64,000 bases of DNA. Origin: Enoplosus armatus. Lineage: Eukaryota > Chordata > Actinopteri > Centrarchiformes > Enoplosidae. Both the position numbers and the translations under genes were made by a program. Below, piece after piece: positions 26,540 to 37,831 of the stretch. How positions within the stretch are numbered: the stretch's first letter is position 1; every line of letters begins with the position of its first letter. The notes beneath the pieces were generated by a model, which had not been told where the DNA came from, searched no databases, and worked only from the letters and a program-made list of their open reading frames with translations. Location: contig NC_092200.1 in assembly GCF_043641665.1 (NCBI RefSeq), positions 6,791,694-6,855,693 of the forward strand, read 5' to 3'.

Positions 26540-29500
26540 CGACTTGATTTGTGTGTCAAGACTTGAGACTAATTTACGACTCAAAACAAAGTTGTCTTGC
26601 CTGAGCTAAGTTTATCTTTTCCATGTTTAGTCTGTTATTTCACACAGGTTTTATCAGCACGTAAACATTTCCAATGGCTCTAATTCCAATCTTTGATATC
26701 TTAAACCTGTAATCAGCGAGTCTTTGATCTTCTGTTGTCTTTGTGATTCGGAGTCCTTTCTGTCAGTTGAATCCGTTTGATGAGCTGTGCTTTGATGAGC
26801 TATATCAGGCATCTCTCTTGACTGTGATGGGTTGAGTTTTGTCCCACATCATTTTGCAGGAGGTGAGTCACATCAAAATAATCCATCTCCTCCTTCAGTC
26901 GCTACCTATCAATGCTCTGTTTGTCATTTAAAACTCTCTTTCTGCCTTGTCTTTCAATCTAGTCGAACATGCAGGCCTGTCTGGGACAATTTACATCAAA
27001 GTAGAAAAATAATTGCTGCCGTGTTAGGATTACATCTGTGAAAGTAATAACAGAGAGGATGGAAATATATACATATATATATAAGATATATGCAGCTCAG
27101 TACAAAAGACCACATCACCGTTGCTTTATGACAATGTTGTACCTCCAAATCTGTTAATGTAATGTAAAGATTAAATGGGATTAGAGATCTCATTCTTGCA
27201 TTTGAAATTGAATTTTAAACCACACTGGATAAAATCATTTAAAGCTAAAAATAAAATGAATAAACGTGTCCTATAATCAGTGGACTCTGGATCCCTCACA
27301 GAAAAACGTATGAAGCAACAGGGTCTACATTAAGTCTATTTTGTAGTTTTGGATGTGTCCCAGTGTGTCAGAAACATCTGATCCGTGGTGGTATGTGGGA
27401 GAGTCGGCTCAGGCAAAGAGTTTTGGGAGAGGTATATAAATTTGCCGACACCAGACTTCACACATATTCGCCTCGTTGAAGCGAAGGAGGGGAGACAGAG
27501 CGAAGGAAGAGTGTGAGCACTGAGGGGGAGAAACTTCTAAAATATTTACCACCCAATCTATTTAGCCTGAAGTCTAATCTAGTTGTAATTAATAAAGTCT
27601 GTGATCACGCAGCAAAGTCTCTGGAGCTCATTATATTTAGAGATGGTCGACTTATCAATTGTCGCTGTTGTCTCTGTTTTACATAGTGTGTCTGAGAGAG
27701 CTTGTTTCGATTTACTGAATACCAGATGAGAAATCCAAAGTTGTCGGGCCTTTAATTCCAATGATGAATCCTGTTTGTTGGACCTGTGTTACATGGACCT
27801 TTAGAGACTTTCCCCAACTGCTGGCACAAATGAATGACATGGAGAATGTAATCTAACAGCTCTTTAGTGGCTTGTAAAACGTTATTGAACCTTATCGTTT
27901 TTTAATTTAATAATTCAAAGTGTAATTTTAGGAGAGGGAATATTGGACTCCGCTAATGTTGCTCCATGTTTGCATTACAGCTTTGTGGTGTGATAATATT
28001 TCGACATGTTTACAGCTTGTTGCGCTGCCCCCAAGAAAAAGCTATTAATACAGATATACATGTTTTACTGGTTTTCTGTAAAAGAAAATGCCCGTAACAA
28101 AATATGTGAACACAACAAAGTACAAAAATTAAATAAACCCAATACAAATATTAAGAATGTCCATACAGATAGTTTGCCTTCAGTGTGTGGAACATGTAAC
28201 ACCAAAACATTACACATGTAAGCCACCCTTTCACCTGGATATAAAGTATAGACTTTTCAGCCAGTTCCTCCACTGAGTCCACAGGAAAAGACTTATGTAA
28301 AACAACTATTGTATCTCAAAAGACTTCCTGGTTAAGTAAAGGATAGAAAAAGTGTTGATTGGTGAGTAGACAGCCCTTTGAGTGCCCTTCGTGTTTAAAA
28401 CTTCTCCACTTTGCGCTCACGAGTTGACGACGTTTTCAGTTTCCCAGGTGGTTTTGCAGCTATTATTCAATAGATACCATCATTATACCACACATCTATA
28501 TATTGTATTTGGTGAATGTTATCTGTACATCTTGCGGTTAATTTGAAATTAGCCTATCACTTTTTAAAAGGAGCAACTCCCATCAAAGGTTGCAGGATTA
28601 TGTGATGAATTGAGTGATAATCATCAAAGCATCCTCTTTAAAAGGCAATTAAGATTAAAAAAAGCACCTAATTAACCTTTGTCAAACCATTCCTGATGTC
28701 CCCCAGGAGATACTGTCTGTTGAAGGGACCTCAGCCAGCTGGCCGACAAGTGTAGTTATCTGATCTGTTTAAAACCTTCCTCCTGCACTGTGGCAGCCGT
28801 TTGATTTTCTCCTCCTCTGTGAACGGGAAAGGGCACTTGGTCCAGCACACCTAGGACGTCGGCTTCAATCACTTCCAATGAGCTGACATAACGTGACTGA
28901 CAGTAGCTGTGATCCCGTTGGAGCCTAAGGCAGGGCGGGATAGAGATTGTGTAAAGAAAACGAGGTGAAAGAGAATGCCAGAACACAGTTTATCGATCTG
29001 ATAGAAACCGTCTTCACTGTTTGTGCTGTGGAACAATTGCTTTTACTTTGCAAAGTGATTTCCCCTGTAGATACTGGATAGTTGTCCCGTGTAGCGGTAA
29101 CCAATTACCCAGTGAAGAGCTGGGTCCTCTTCCAGAGCACACGGTGGCCTTCAGGGATATCATGATTCAGTAGATAAAGGTAAACAGTAAATAGGATTTT
29201 TCTGTATGCAGACGATAACCTCCAGTGCAGCACAGATAAAAGCACAATATCACAGAGCAGAACAAAAAGCAGCTTTCCACATTACTGTAAATCAGCCGTT
29301 GGAGGTTTTGCTTCTGCCACCATCTAATGAGTTCCTCGTCAGAAACCAATAAATAATGCACTGTTGATTGAGATATTTGTCTGGCGAATCCATCCACAAT
29401 CAGACCACCAGTGAGCGAATCAGCCAGGCTTTGAATAATTCAGATTTTTGTACATTTGAATAATTAAGCTTCCTTATTTTGCACTGGCCATACTTCAAAG

Positions 29501-30270
29501 ACATTAAGGGCTTGATTTAAAGAACTGCGGGGGAGCAGCCCTCCAACAAAAACCCTCCACCTTGAACATGTTGTAACAAGAGCAGTTTACATGGTGGAAT
29601 AATGTGCTTTTATGAGACAGACACATCTGCTTTTTTAAATACATATTGATCACACAATCTACATTTATTAATTATGTGTATTTAACCAGTCGAATGGATT
29701 TGAACCAACCTTTAGACTTTGTAAGTTCAAACTTAATAATTCATGCATTACTAAATAAAAACATGTTTTAAGACAGAAACGTCCGTGTATTAGTTGCTAT
29801 CAAACAGCTTTGTATGACTCTGTGTGGTAACATGTCTAATAATAGATAAACAGACAGCGGCATGGAACAATAAGAAAAGACAGTAACAGTACAATGCTTG
29901 TGCTAGGAACTGAAATGAATTGGTACTGACCTTACAAGACAGTTATAACACACAGGTTTGACACTTTAGCTGCAGGCTCGGTGGCATATAGGGTGAGTGA
30001 CACATCACGGAGTATAGATAAGGATAAACAAATGTAAATGCTTTTGAGCTGCCTCTCGTAATCGGAAATTGAGTTTATTCAAATGCCCCAAGGACTTGTG
30101 TACATATATATATGTACGGTTTGCACATGTCAGTGTACAGAACAGCCATTAACCCACCACTTCCAGTAGATGTTGTAGGTGGAAACAAATCCTCCTCTGC
30201 ACTGAAACCATCAATAGCTCTGAGTGGTGTTGAATCTGTGGAGCAGACAGTCAGACAGAACTTTAAACAG
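26540..30270. other. Gene-free stretch
   Basis: No exon was recognised. A TATATAAA box lies at 27,433-27,440, discussed as a weak promoter candidate. Otherwise AT-rich, with short (AT)n runs near 27,070 and 30,105. Confidence 0.4.
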
Positions 30271-30271
30271 G

Positions 30272-30279
30272 CTTTATTC
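30272..30279 (+). repeat. Left target duplication of the hAT element
   Basis: CTTTATTC, repeated exactly at 33,027-33,034 on the other side of the element. Confidence 0.9.
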
Positions 30280-30536
30280 TAGTGATGGGAAGTTCGGCTC
30301 TTTTCCGAGAGCCAGCTCTTTTTTCTCGGCTCCCAAAGAAGAGCCGGCTCTTTCGACTCCCGAACGGCTCTTTATTTAGGATCTTTTGTAGCCTATATTT
30401 TACCTTAACTTTGCAAAAAAATCATGGTTTATGTGTTGAAAACCCTTTTGCTTTCAGTGTTTTTATGAGAGACCTTATAATTGCCTAATTCTGTGCATTT
30501 ATTCTGTGACAAAACCACTCTTACATTTGTTTATTT

Positions 30537-30717
30537 CAATTAAACTTTTTTATTGCACAAATTAACAATAAACTTCAAACAAATCCACAGAACAGAACCA
30601 AACTCAAGCTAACATTAATAATGTCCTCAATTAAACTTTTTTATTGGACAAATGAACAAAAAAACTTCAAACAAATCCACAGAACAGAACCAAAACCAGA
30701 ACCAAACTCCAGCAAAC
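30537..30717 (+). repeat. 91-bp tandem duplication inside the hAT element
   Basis: The unit beginning CAATTAAACTTTTTTATT starts at 30,537 and again at 30,628; each copy continues to AAATCCACAGAACAGAACC and ends near a GTCCTCA word. A few differences separate the copies. Confidence 0.75.
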
Positions 30718-30728
30718 AGCATTAGTCC

Positions 30729-32708
30729 TCAGGGCAGGTTGGCATTCAAGAAGATCAGATGCCTCAGCTTGGATGGGCTGATGCGATTTCGCCTCTCCGT
30801 GAGTATCTGCCCTGTTTTGGAGAAGATTCTCTCAGAAGGAACTGATGTGGCAACAATACATAGTCTCCCCTCCATCACCTTCACCAGGCGTGGAAAGACT
30901 GAGGCCTTGGCCTGCCACCAGCTCAGTGGGTCTTCTGCTCTCTGGATGAGGGGCTCCTCAAGGTAGCTCCTCACCTCCATTACAGCATCAGCTGTCGGAT
31001 TTCTCCTTGAAGCATCTCCTGTAGCTCTGTCATCAAAAAGCCTCCAAACAGCAGAGGTTTGCTGCTCCACTTGGCCCTCTAATGGTGGAGCTGGCTGGCT
31101 GCTGGGGGTGCATTTTGCTGCTGCTGCTGCACTAATCCTCTGAAGAGCTTCATCAATAGCTCTGCCATTACTGAAGGCAAGTTTTTTAAACCTTGGATCC
31201 AATAAGGTAGTTTCTGAAAGGACAGTGTTGTACTCCATCCGCAGAAATTTGCGGTCCATGGCTGAACAAAGAGCTGCAACTAATTCCTTCACTTTCTGCA
31301 CAGTTACTGTCCGTTGGTTCTGGGCTGTCACCCGCTGCAGACCTTTGCAAAGCAGGAGCATTTTCGAGGCTGTGACATAGCTGAAGGAGAGAAAACAGCA
31401 ACTTTTAGAATTTAGTTTTTTAAAAGAATGTGGCATATTATACGTGATGCATTATACTGTATGTGTTGTGTTTGCAATCTATAATAGTGACTGAATAGTA
31501 GTAGAGAAAAAAAACAATGCTTCCATGGTTCTAGGTACCTGTCTGCACTTATCTCCACAGTCACCTCCTCGAATGGTTGCAGGACGGCGCAGACCTCTTT
31601 CACCAGCTCCCATTCCTCTTGACTTAATGGCTCAATAGATGCGTTGATGAGGGCCAGGGTGGAGATGAGGGCATCTTTTGTTTCAAGCATTCGTTTCAAC
31701 ATATAAAATGTTGAGTTCCACCTGGTGGCACACTCTTGTTTGGGCCTCAGTTCAGGAATCCCCATTTGGCGCTGTGTGGACTTTAGCTTCTGTGCTGCTA
31801 CTGTGCTTTTGTGGAAAAACTCCACAACAGCCTTCACCTTATCCACGGTTGTTTTGACCACCTTCAGAGCATCTCTAACCACCAGGTTTAGTGTATGCGC
31901 CAGACATGGGTGATGGGTCCACTTCAAATTTTTTATGGCTTTGGTGATGTTTGCAGCATTATCACTCACACAGCACACCACTTTGTCCTCTACTTGCCAC
32001 TCTTAGTAGCTCCTCTGCCAAGTTTTCTGCAGTGTGTCTGTCGGTGAACTCGAAGCAGTCCAGAAGGCAAGATGTCATCTTGTAATCTTCAATAAAGTGG
32101 CAAGTGACAGACATGAAAGAGCAGGTTGTTCTGGAGGTCCAGCAGTCAGTTGTCAGGCAAACTGATGGAGCTTTTTTCACCCTTTCTTGCCATAATGCAC
32201 GTTCTGTGTCATATAGTTTTGGGATGATTGTTTGGGAAAGTGTTTTTCTACTGGGTAGAGTGTATGTGGGATTTAGGGCTTTGACAAAGTTTTTCATTCC
32301 TTTGTCCTCCACAATGGAAAAGGGTTGAAAATCAGAAGCTACCATTTTAGCCAACTCATCATCAATATTGTCCTGTTTGGCTGGGGTCATCAGTTTTGGT
32401 AAAAACTGACTTATTTTGCTTTGAGTTGCAGTAGGAGGGGTTATACTTGCACACACGGGGATGGCAGTAGACGTTGCAGCAGCTGTTGTTTTGGTATGAG
32501 ACACACCAGGATCAGTAGATGGTGAGCTGGCTTGCCCTCTCTCCTCTAACTGCACTGTAGGATGGACAGTTCTGGTATGTCTATGCAGGTTTGTGGTGGA
32601 ACCTGCTCTTACAGTGACTTTTGTTTTGCAGTGAAGGCACTCTGCTTTGCTGTTCCCAATATCTTTGAACTGCAGCCAGATGCTGCTGCGCTTTCTAGTG
32701 TCACTCAT
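30729..32708 (-). pseudogene. hAT-family transposase, frameshifted, with one intron
   Basis: Cut-and-paste transposase of the hAT superfamily, ZBED-like branch. The minus-strand frame starts at 32,708 (MSDTRKRSSIW). Residues about 10-50 form a BED zinc finger (CLHC...HRHTRTVH). The first catalytic Asp is in CLTTDCWTS and the second in CVSDNAANI. After CLAHTLNLVV and ARWNSTFYML... comes a 158-bp intron (31,538-31,381), with exon 2 starting SYVTASKMLLL. The C-terminal dimerisation block includes VPSERIFSKTGQ with the likely catalytic Glu. Near 31,995-32,010 the reading frame shifts by one register, so the 248-residue N-terminal part stops shortly afterwards and the DNAANI part continues in another frame. 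Without that shift the protein would be near family length. Assignment to hAT is firm; inactivity is inferred from the frameshift. Confidence 0.88.
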
Positions 32709-33026
32709 ACTTTAACTAAACGGCAATGCAAGATGCACACACGCTCCTCAGTCCTCACCGCTCTGTCTCTCTCTTCACTTGCAGTGGAGTCAAGTGGAGT
32801 GTCTGCCCCGCCCCCCTCTCTGTTTACGCATCCTTAATTCTCACGTGAATGCCGCATGCTGGTCGCCATGCTGGCCAATCATAACAAAGCTCTGTCGTAA
32901 CCAGAGCTGGGACTGAGCACTGAAAGTGAAACCTAAGCAGCGAATGGAAAAAAACTGGGAGCTCTTCTGATTCACTACAAAGAGCCGGCTCTCAGAGCCG
33001 ATGCTTGTGCGCATGACCCATCACTA

Positions 33027-33034
33027 CTTTATTC
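33027..33034 (+). repeat. Right target duplication of the hAT element
   Basis: CTTTATTC, identical to the copy at 30,272-30,279. Confidence 0.9.
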
Positions 33035-36000
33035 AGCGATTGAATAAAAGACAACGAAAGGAAGTTATCAGCCCTTTGTTTGTTCCTGATCCACTTTGTT
33101 ATATCTTCATTTTCTCAGCAAACAAATGCTTGAGAGAAGCTGTAAATGTAAGTTAAGTCCACGCTAAGCTGACAATGACTGCGAATACGTCCATAAATCA
33201 CCAGCAGTGACCTCATTTGTCCTCTTCAGAGTGATCAAGACATCATATGTTTTCTATAACAAACATAAAGTATATCAAAACATTTTCAGACAAAACAAAC
33301 CTCATACAATCTGACGGTTCACCTCCCAGTTTCAGTGATCGATGATGTAATTTAAGAAGAAGTGATTAATGTTGTAGCTCTCAGAGTAGAGCAGCAACAT
33401 TTTTCAAGAGCCTGAAGAAGAAACCTGGAGCCCGTAACACGACTAACGTGATGTTTTGAAGTCAATCAGGATTTAGTAGTAGTAGTAGTACAAATAAGCT
33501 ACATGTAGTTCTGTAAGAGAAGAGTGTCACAAACTCAGCTGTCAACACTGTCTCACATACGACCAGCAGTTGACCTCAAGGTTCTTACAGTTTCCAGCTG
33601 ATGCCATCACCCACCCGTGCACCTGCTTCCCCAATAACCCTCCTTGTATATATCCAACTTCTTCCTTTGTCTCATTGTTTACTGAGCCACAGCTCTGCTT
33701 TTGACTCTACCTTCAGCTCCTTTGGACTGCTTACATGTTCCAGAATAAGATGTTTTATTCCATCTACCTTGTCTGAGAGTCACAGTTTTTGGTGCAAACT
33801 TTGTGTTACTGAGTTGGTCCAAAGTAATCAGAGTAATCGATATTTTGGGCATAGCTTCACGAAGTGTTTGACGACTTGAAATCGCACTGAGAGGCAATCC
33901 ACGTCTTGCATGTACAAATGTTAAAATGAGTAATTTATAATTAAAATAATAAAGTAGAATTGCTTGGTTGATTATATACATTCTAGTAAGAAACCCTGAA
34001 AACATTTCAGATGATACAACATTAACATTGATAACAGGCACCAGATTATTTACAGGTGGTCAACCGCACTAGAGATCAGCATATATAATATTAGTCATAA
34101 TGAAATCTTCAGTCAAAATTAAAAGATATGGTACTTTTGGATCTAAATCTTTTCTCTTTGTGTTGGGGCTAAAATGTGTAAAAACAAGTGTAAAAAGATT
34201 TGATTTAATGAAATGGAAAGAGGACAGATGTGTGAATGTGTTCAGTATTTTAGTAGATTTGTATAATTTAATAAATCTGCATGTCACAACTTTCAGTCAG
34301 TAATGCTGCAGGGGCAGAGCAGCAGTCTAAATAAGTTATTTGAACTTTTAGTGTTTTGGTCCTGTTTTGATGAGTGCATACCACTTTGTTATATATGCTG
34401 TTTTTAGTTTGTTAGTTTGTTAGTTTCTGCATGTTCATGTGAATTTGTGTGCTTTTGTTTTCTTGGTGAACATATGTGTTAAGAGTGTGAAGTGTAGTTG
34501 GTTTTATGAGAAAATATTACATCATATTTACTGGCCTAACATGAAAATTTAATTCCAAATCTTCTTATTCTACTCTAACATTTTTAAACCACTCCAAGAC
34601 ATATTTTATTATTCGAGCCGATCTAGAAGGTTAATAAAGATGATGGAGATGCCGTCACTTCAATCATTCAGAGCTTGAAAAGATATGATTTTAGTGCGCC
34701 ATGAGGATTGAAGCACATTGGCAGGATAAAGTGTATTAAAGGAATCATGTTGCTGTCCTGAACTCTGTTACCTTCTTGGCAATTAGGTCAGTGACAGTTT
34801 ATGTTGATGACTCACGCTGATCTAAACCCATATGTGAGCATAATGTGTCCTCCTGAGGGGCTGAAGTGTATTTCTGGGTAAATGTTTCCAGAGACTTTGC
34901 ATAACACAGTCCTATAATTGCCTCAGGCATGTAGTTCAGAGCATGTAAGGTCAGTCAGGTATCTGGACGAGGGACACAACTCCCATTAGCAGGCAGCCTT
35001 TCAGTCTGGTGACCATTAGTACGACGGCACTTGCTGGTTGTCACCTCCATTAGCCTAAAGACCAGTCTGGTGAGCCTCTGGTCCCAAAAGGTCTTATGAG
35101 GTAATATGAAGCTGGTTGATGGTGAATAATAGCTGATGCTCATACATTATTCATAGCTTGAGCCACTGCGTTGTGTATAAGAATAAGAATTTGATTGCTA
35201 AATAATAAAATAAATGAAAATCTGGTGGTCTGAGGTTGCAAAACTCAGCAGTTTTCACTGTGAATACAGATGAATGCATTTATAGATCCAATTGCTGCAG
35301 CATGCATGAGCAAGAAGGATATTAGCATCATTATTGATTGTTTTTCACAGACAGGACACTACGATTTGCCTGTTTGTCTGATCCTGACTGTGTCTTCAAT
35401 GAATTATTTGCACAATTATTGTTTTCTGACAGCAGGAGATCAGCATGAATTCCCATCTGAACAGCGTCTGCAATCGATGTTTACAACTCAATATCTTTCA
35501 AACATCAGGCATTTGTTGAGGCTTCATCATTGATGCTCAATATATAAACGGTCCCGATAATGTCACATAAAAAGTTTCTTGCTGTGCTTTTGTTTTAAAG
35601 TCTTGAGGGAGGAGTCACCATGATGATAAAAGATTTTTTTTTAAAAAGCTTAACAAAATAATAAAAATATCAAAGAAGCTGTCATGTGTCAGGTGTCATC
35701 AGCCGACATCTCAGTATTAAAAGAAAGCAGCTGCCACGACCTGCACACACTACAGTTTCTTTCTTTTTATCTTATGGTGATGTGGTTTCATGTTAATATA
35801 GATTTAAGATACTAAGTGGTTGATGAAAGGGATGTTAGATAATTCACATGTAAATGTCTGTATACATGCATACATGTGTGTGTATATATTTGCATTTGTA
35901 CAAAGATATTACATAATGCATAATGGAAGTATTGCTAAGTACATGAAGTATATTGTTTTTGTTCTTTCTTTTCTTATTTAGTTTTATTTGATTTAATTTA

Positions 36001-37740
36001 ATTTCAAATATTGTTTTAGAGTAGACTCTTCATTAAGTGTTTATATGCTGCTTATGAATGCTGAAAGAAGGGAGGTTTAAATATATAATATAGTTGTAAA
36101 TGTATACAAGCCTACATGAATGAATGAACACGTTAAGAAAACAGTTTGAAAACATACCAGTGGATGGTTTGTCCACATGTATGACACATTTGTTCATGTT
36201 TGAGTTCATATAGCAATATATATGATTACAGCTGTGTTATCAATCATTCATGAACTGTTATGGATGCTTCATAAGATTTGAAGTTCAATAATTATTAAAC
36301 GGCAAGGCATTACGATGTCTTGTTGTGTGTTATAAATAGCATAATAATATTATACTATAATTATATATGTACATAATAGTTTTAGTTAAATGCTAAAAGA
36401 TGGGGTGATTAAAACAATATAACATATTTGTGATCATAATGACGTGTTTTGAACACATTTATAATAAAACTTTTAAACCAAGCTATTAATAATTACATTT
36501 TCAAGGGTTTTCAAGGTTTTTATGTTTCATAAACACTGAACCAATGAGGATCAATTATTTTCGTTGCAAGAATTATGTCATCTTACACTCCATATTGTTA
36601 GAAATGAGTAAATTTTGAGCATTTGGAGTGGAGTCTTGTAAAGACGGATCAACTCAATGTTCCTTAAGTGTACAAACTTTCAACCAGCAGTAGCTGAGAG
36701 AAACTTCATTCCTTGAAAGAGCTTTTATTTTGCCTCAGTGTGGTGGTTAACAGTCATCACCCTGTGTGTTTTACACGTTCAAGGTAGACAGTTTTGTTAT
36801 TGGCTGATGGATGTGTGGCGTGTTCCACTTTGACAGGGCTTATTAGTAAGAGTAATGCCTGCTGTCTCGAGGCCACCTCTGGCCTCCGACTGATTGCATG
36901 TGTTGCTGTGTGGGATGTGCTGTTTGGGTTTGCTCGTCATAGTTAAGAATAGGGGAAGTGTTTCGCGCCTGCTGGTAGACGTGTGAACACCTCAGCGACA
37001 AATCAGAGGAACATCTGTTGCCTCCAGTCAGCTGAAATACATTTGAAATTACACGGAAACTGAATTATTATGATTTTACAAATGAGATACAAAGTACACA
37101 CATTGTCCAAGAAGTAAGACAGCACCAGAGATTCATCTTTTAAACTGAAGTGAAAATACATTTTAATCTCAAAATCCCATCATCTTTACTTCCCGGAAAC
37201 CAGTGATGCAGTCTTTTTGAGACCACATAAAACCTGATAAAATCATCTTGATCTTTGAATAAGCCAGCCCATCTGGCTTTCTGTCCCTGATGTAAATCCC
37301 AGTGATTTACATTTGATCCCTCCCTCGATGACGTTCGACTTCAACCTTCTGCTTCAAACAGAAATTATATGTTGAAATGATGGAATCAGGATGCAGCCAA
37401 AATGATCCACGCTTGACCTTGACTGTCAGCTAAATGTAAATGGATTCAGTTATTATCGACCTGTGCGTCGCCATCGATTGACATTACGTGAATAAATATG
37501 TTTCCTGAAAACTGAATGAGGCAGCTGGGGCTTTATTTTAAGGGACCATAAATTCCAAATAATTTTCTAGAAAATCTCAAGGAAAGAACTGTGTAATTTG
37601 GTACTAATTATGTGGGGGGGAAAGTATTGAGAGAGTTTTGTTGTGTTTATAAGCATTTGTACAGTTCCAGAGGAATTTCCGTGATCAAATTAAACACAAG
37701 TAAATTTTCATTCCTCCTGATTTTTTTATTGGAAACTCAA

Positions 37741-37744
<4 letters not shown>
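33035..37744. other. Gene-free stretch
   Basis: No exon or element termini recognised. A short TAG/AGT trinucleotide run lies near 33,475-33,490, and the region from about 35,800 to 36,500 is very AT-rich. Confidence 0.4.
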
Positions 37745-37813
<69 letters not shown>

Positions 37814-37831
37814 CACATATATATATATATA
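37745..37831 (+). repeat. (TA)n microsatellite, Tc1 integration site
   Basis: More than 30 TA units up to about 37,807, then interrupted TA/CA sequence reaching directly to the left inverted repeat of the Tc1 element. Tc1 elements insert at TA, so the array offered many targets. Confidence 0.9.

Larger units (their letters stand above)
30280..33026 (-). mobile_element. Full-length hAT transposon (2,747 bp)
   Basis: Ends are TAGTGATGGG and its exact inverse CCCATCACTA, flanked by a perfect 8-bp duplication CTTTATTC. Both subterminal regions carry repeated GAGCCGGCTCTTT-type palindromic words, as in hAT elements where they bind transposase. One transposase gene fills the element on the minus strand (32,708-30,729), with a BED finger, an intron and one frameshift. 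A 91-bp tandem duplication lies between the gene and the left end. The perfect target duplication indicates a fairly recent insertion. Confidence 0.9.
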
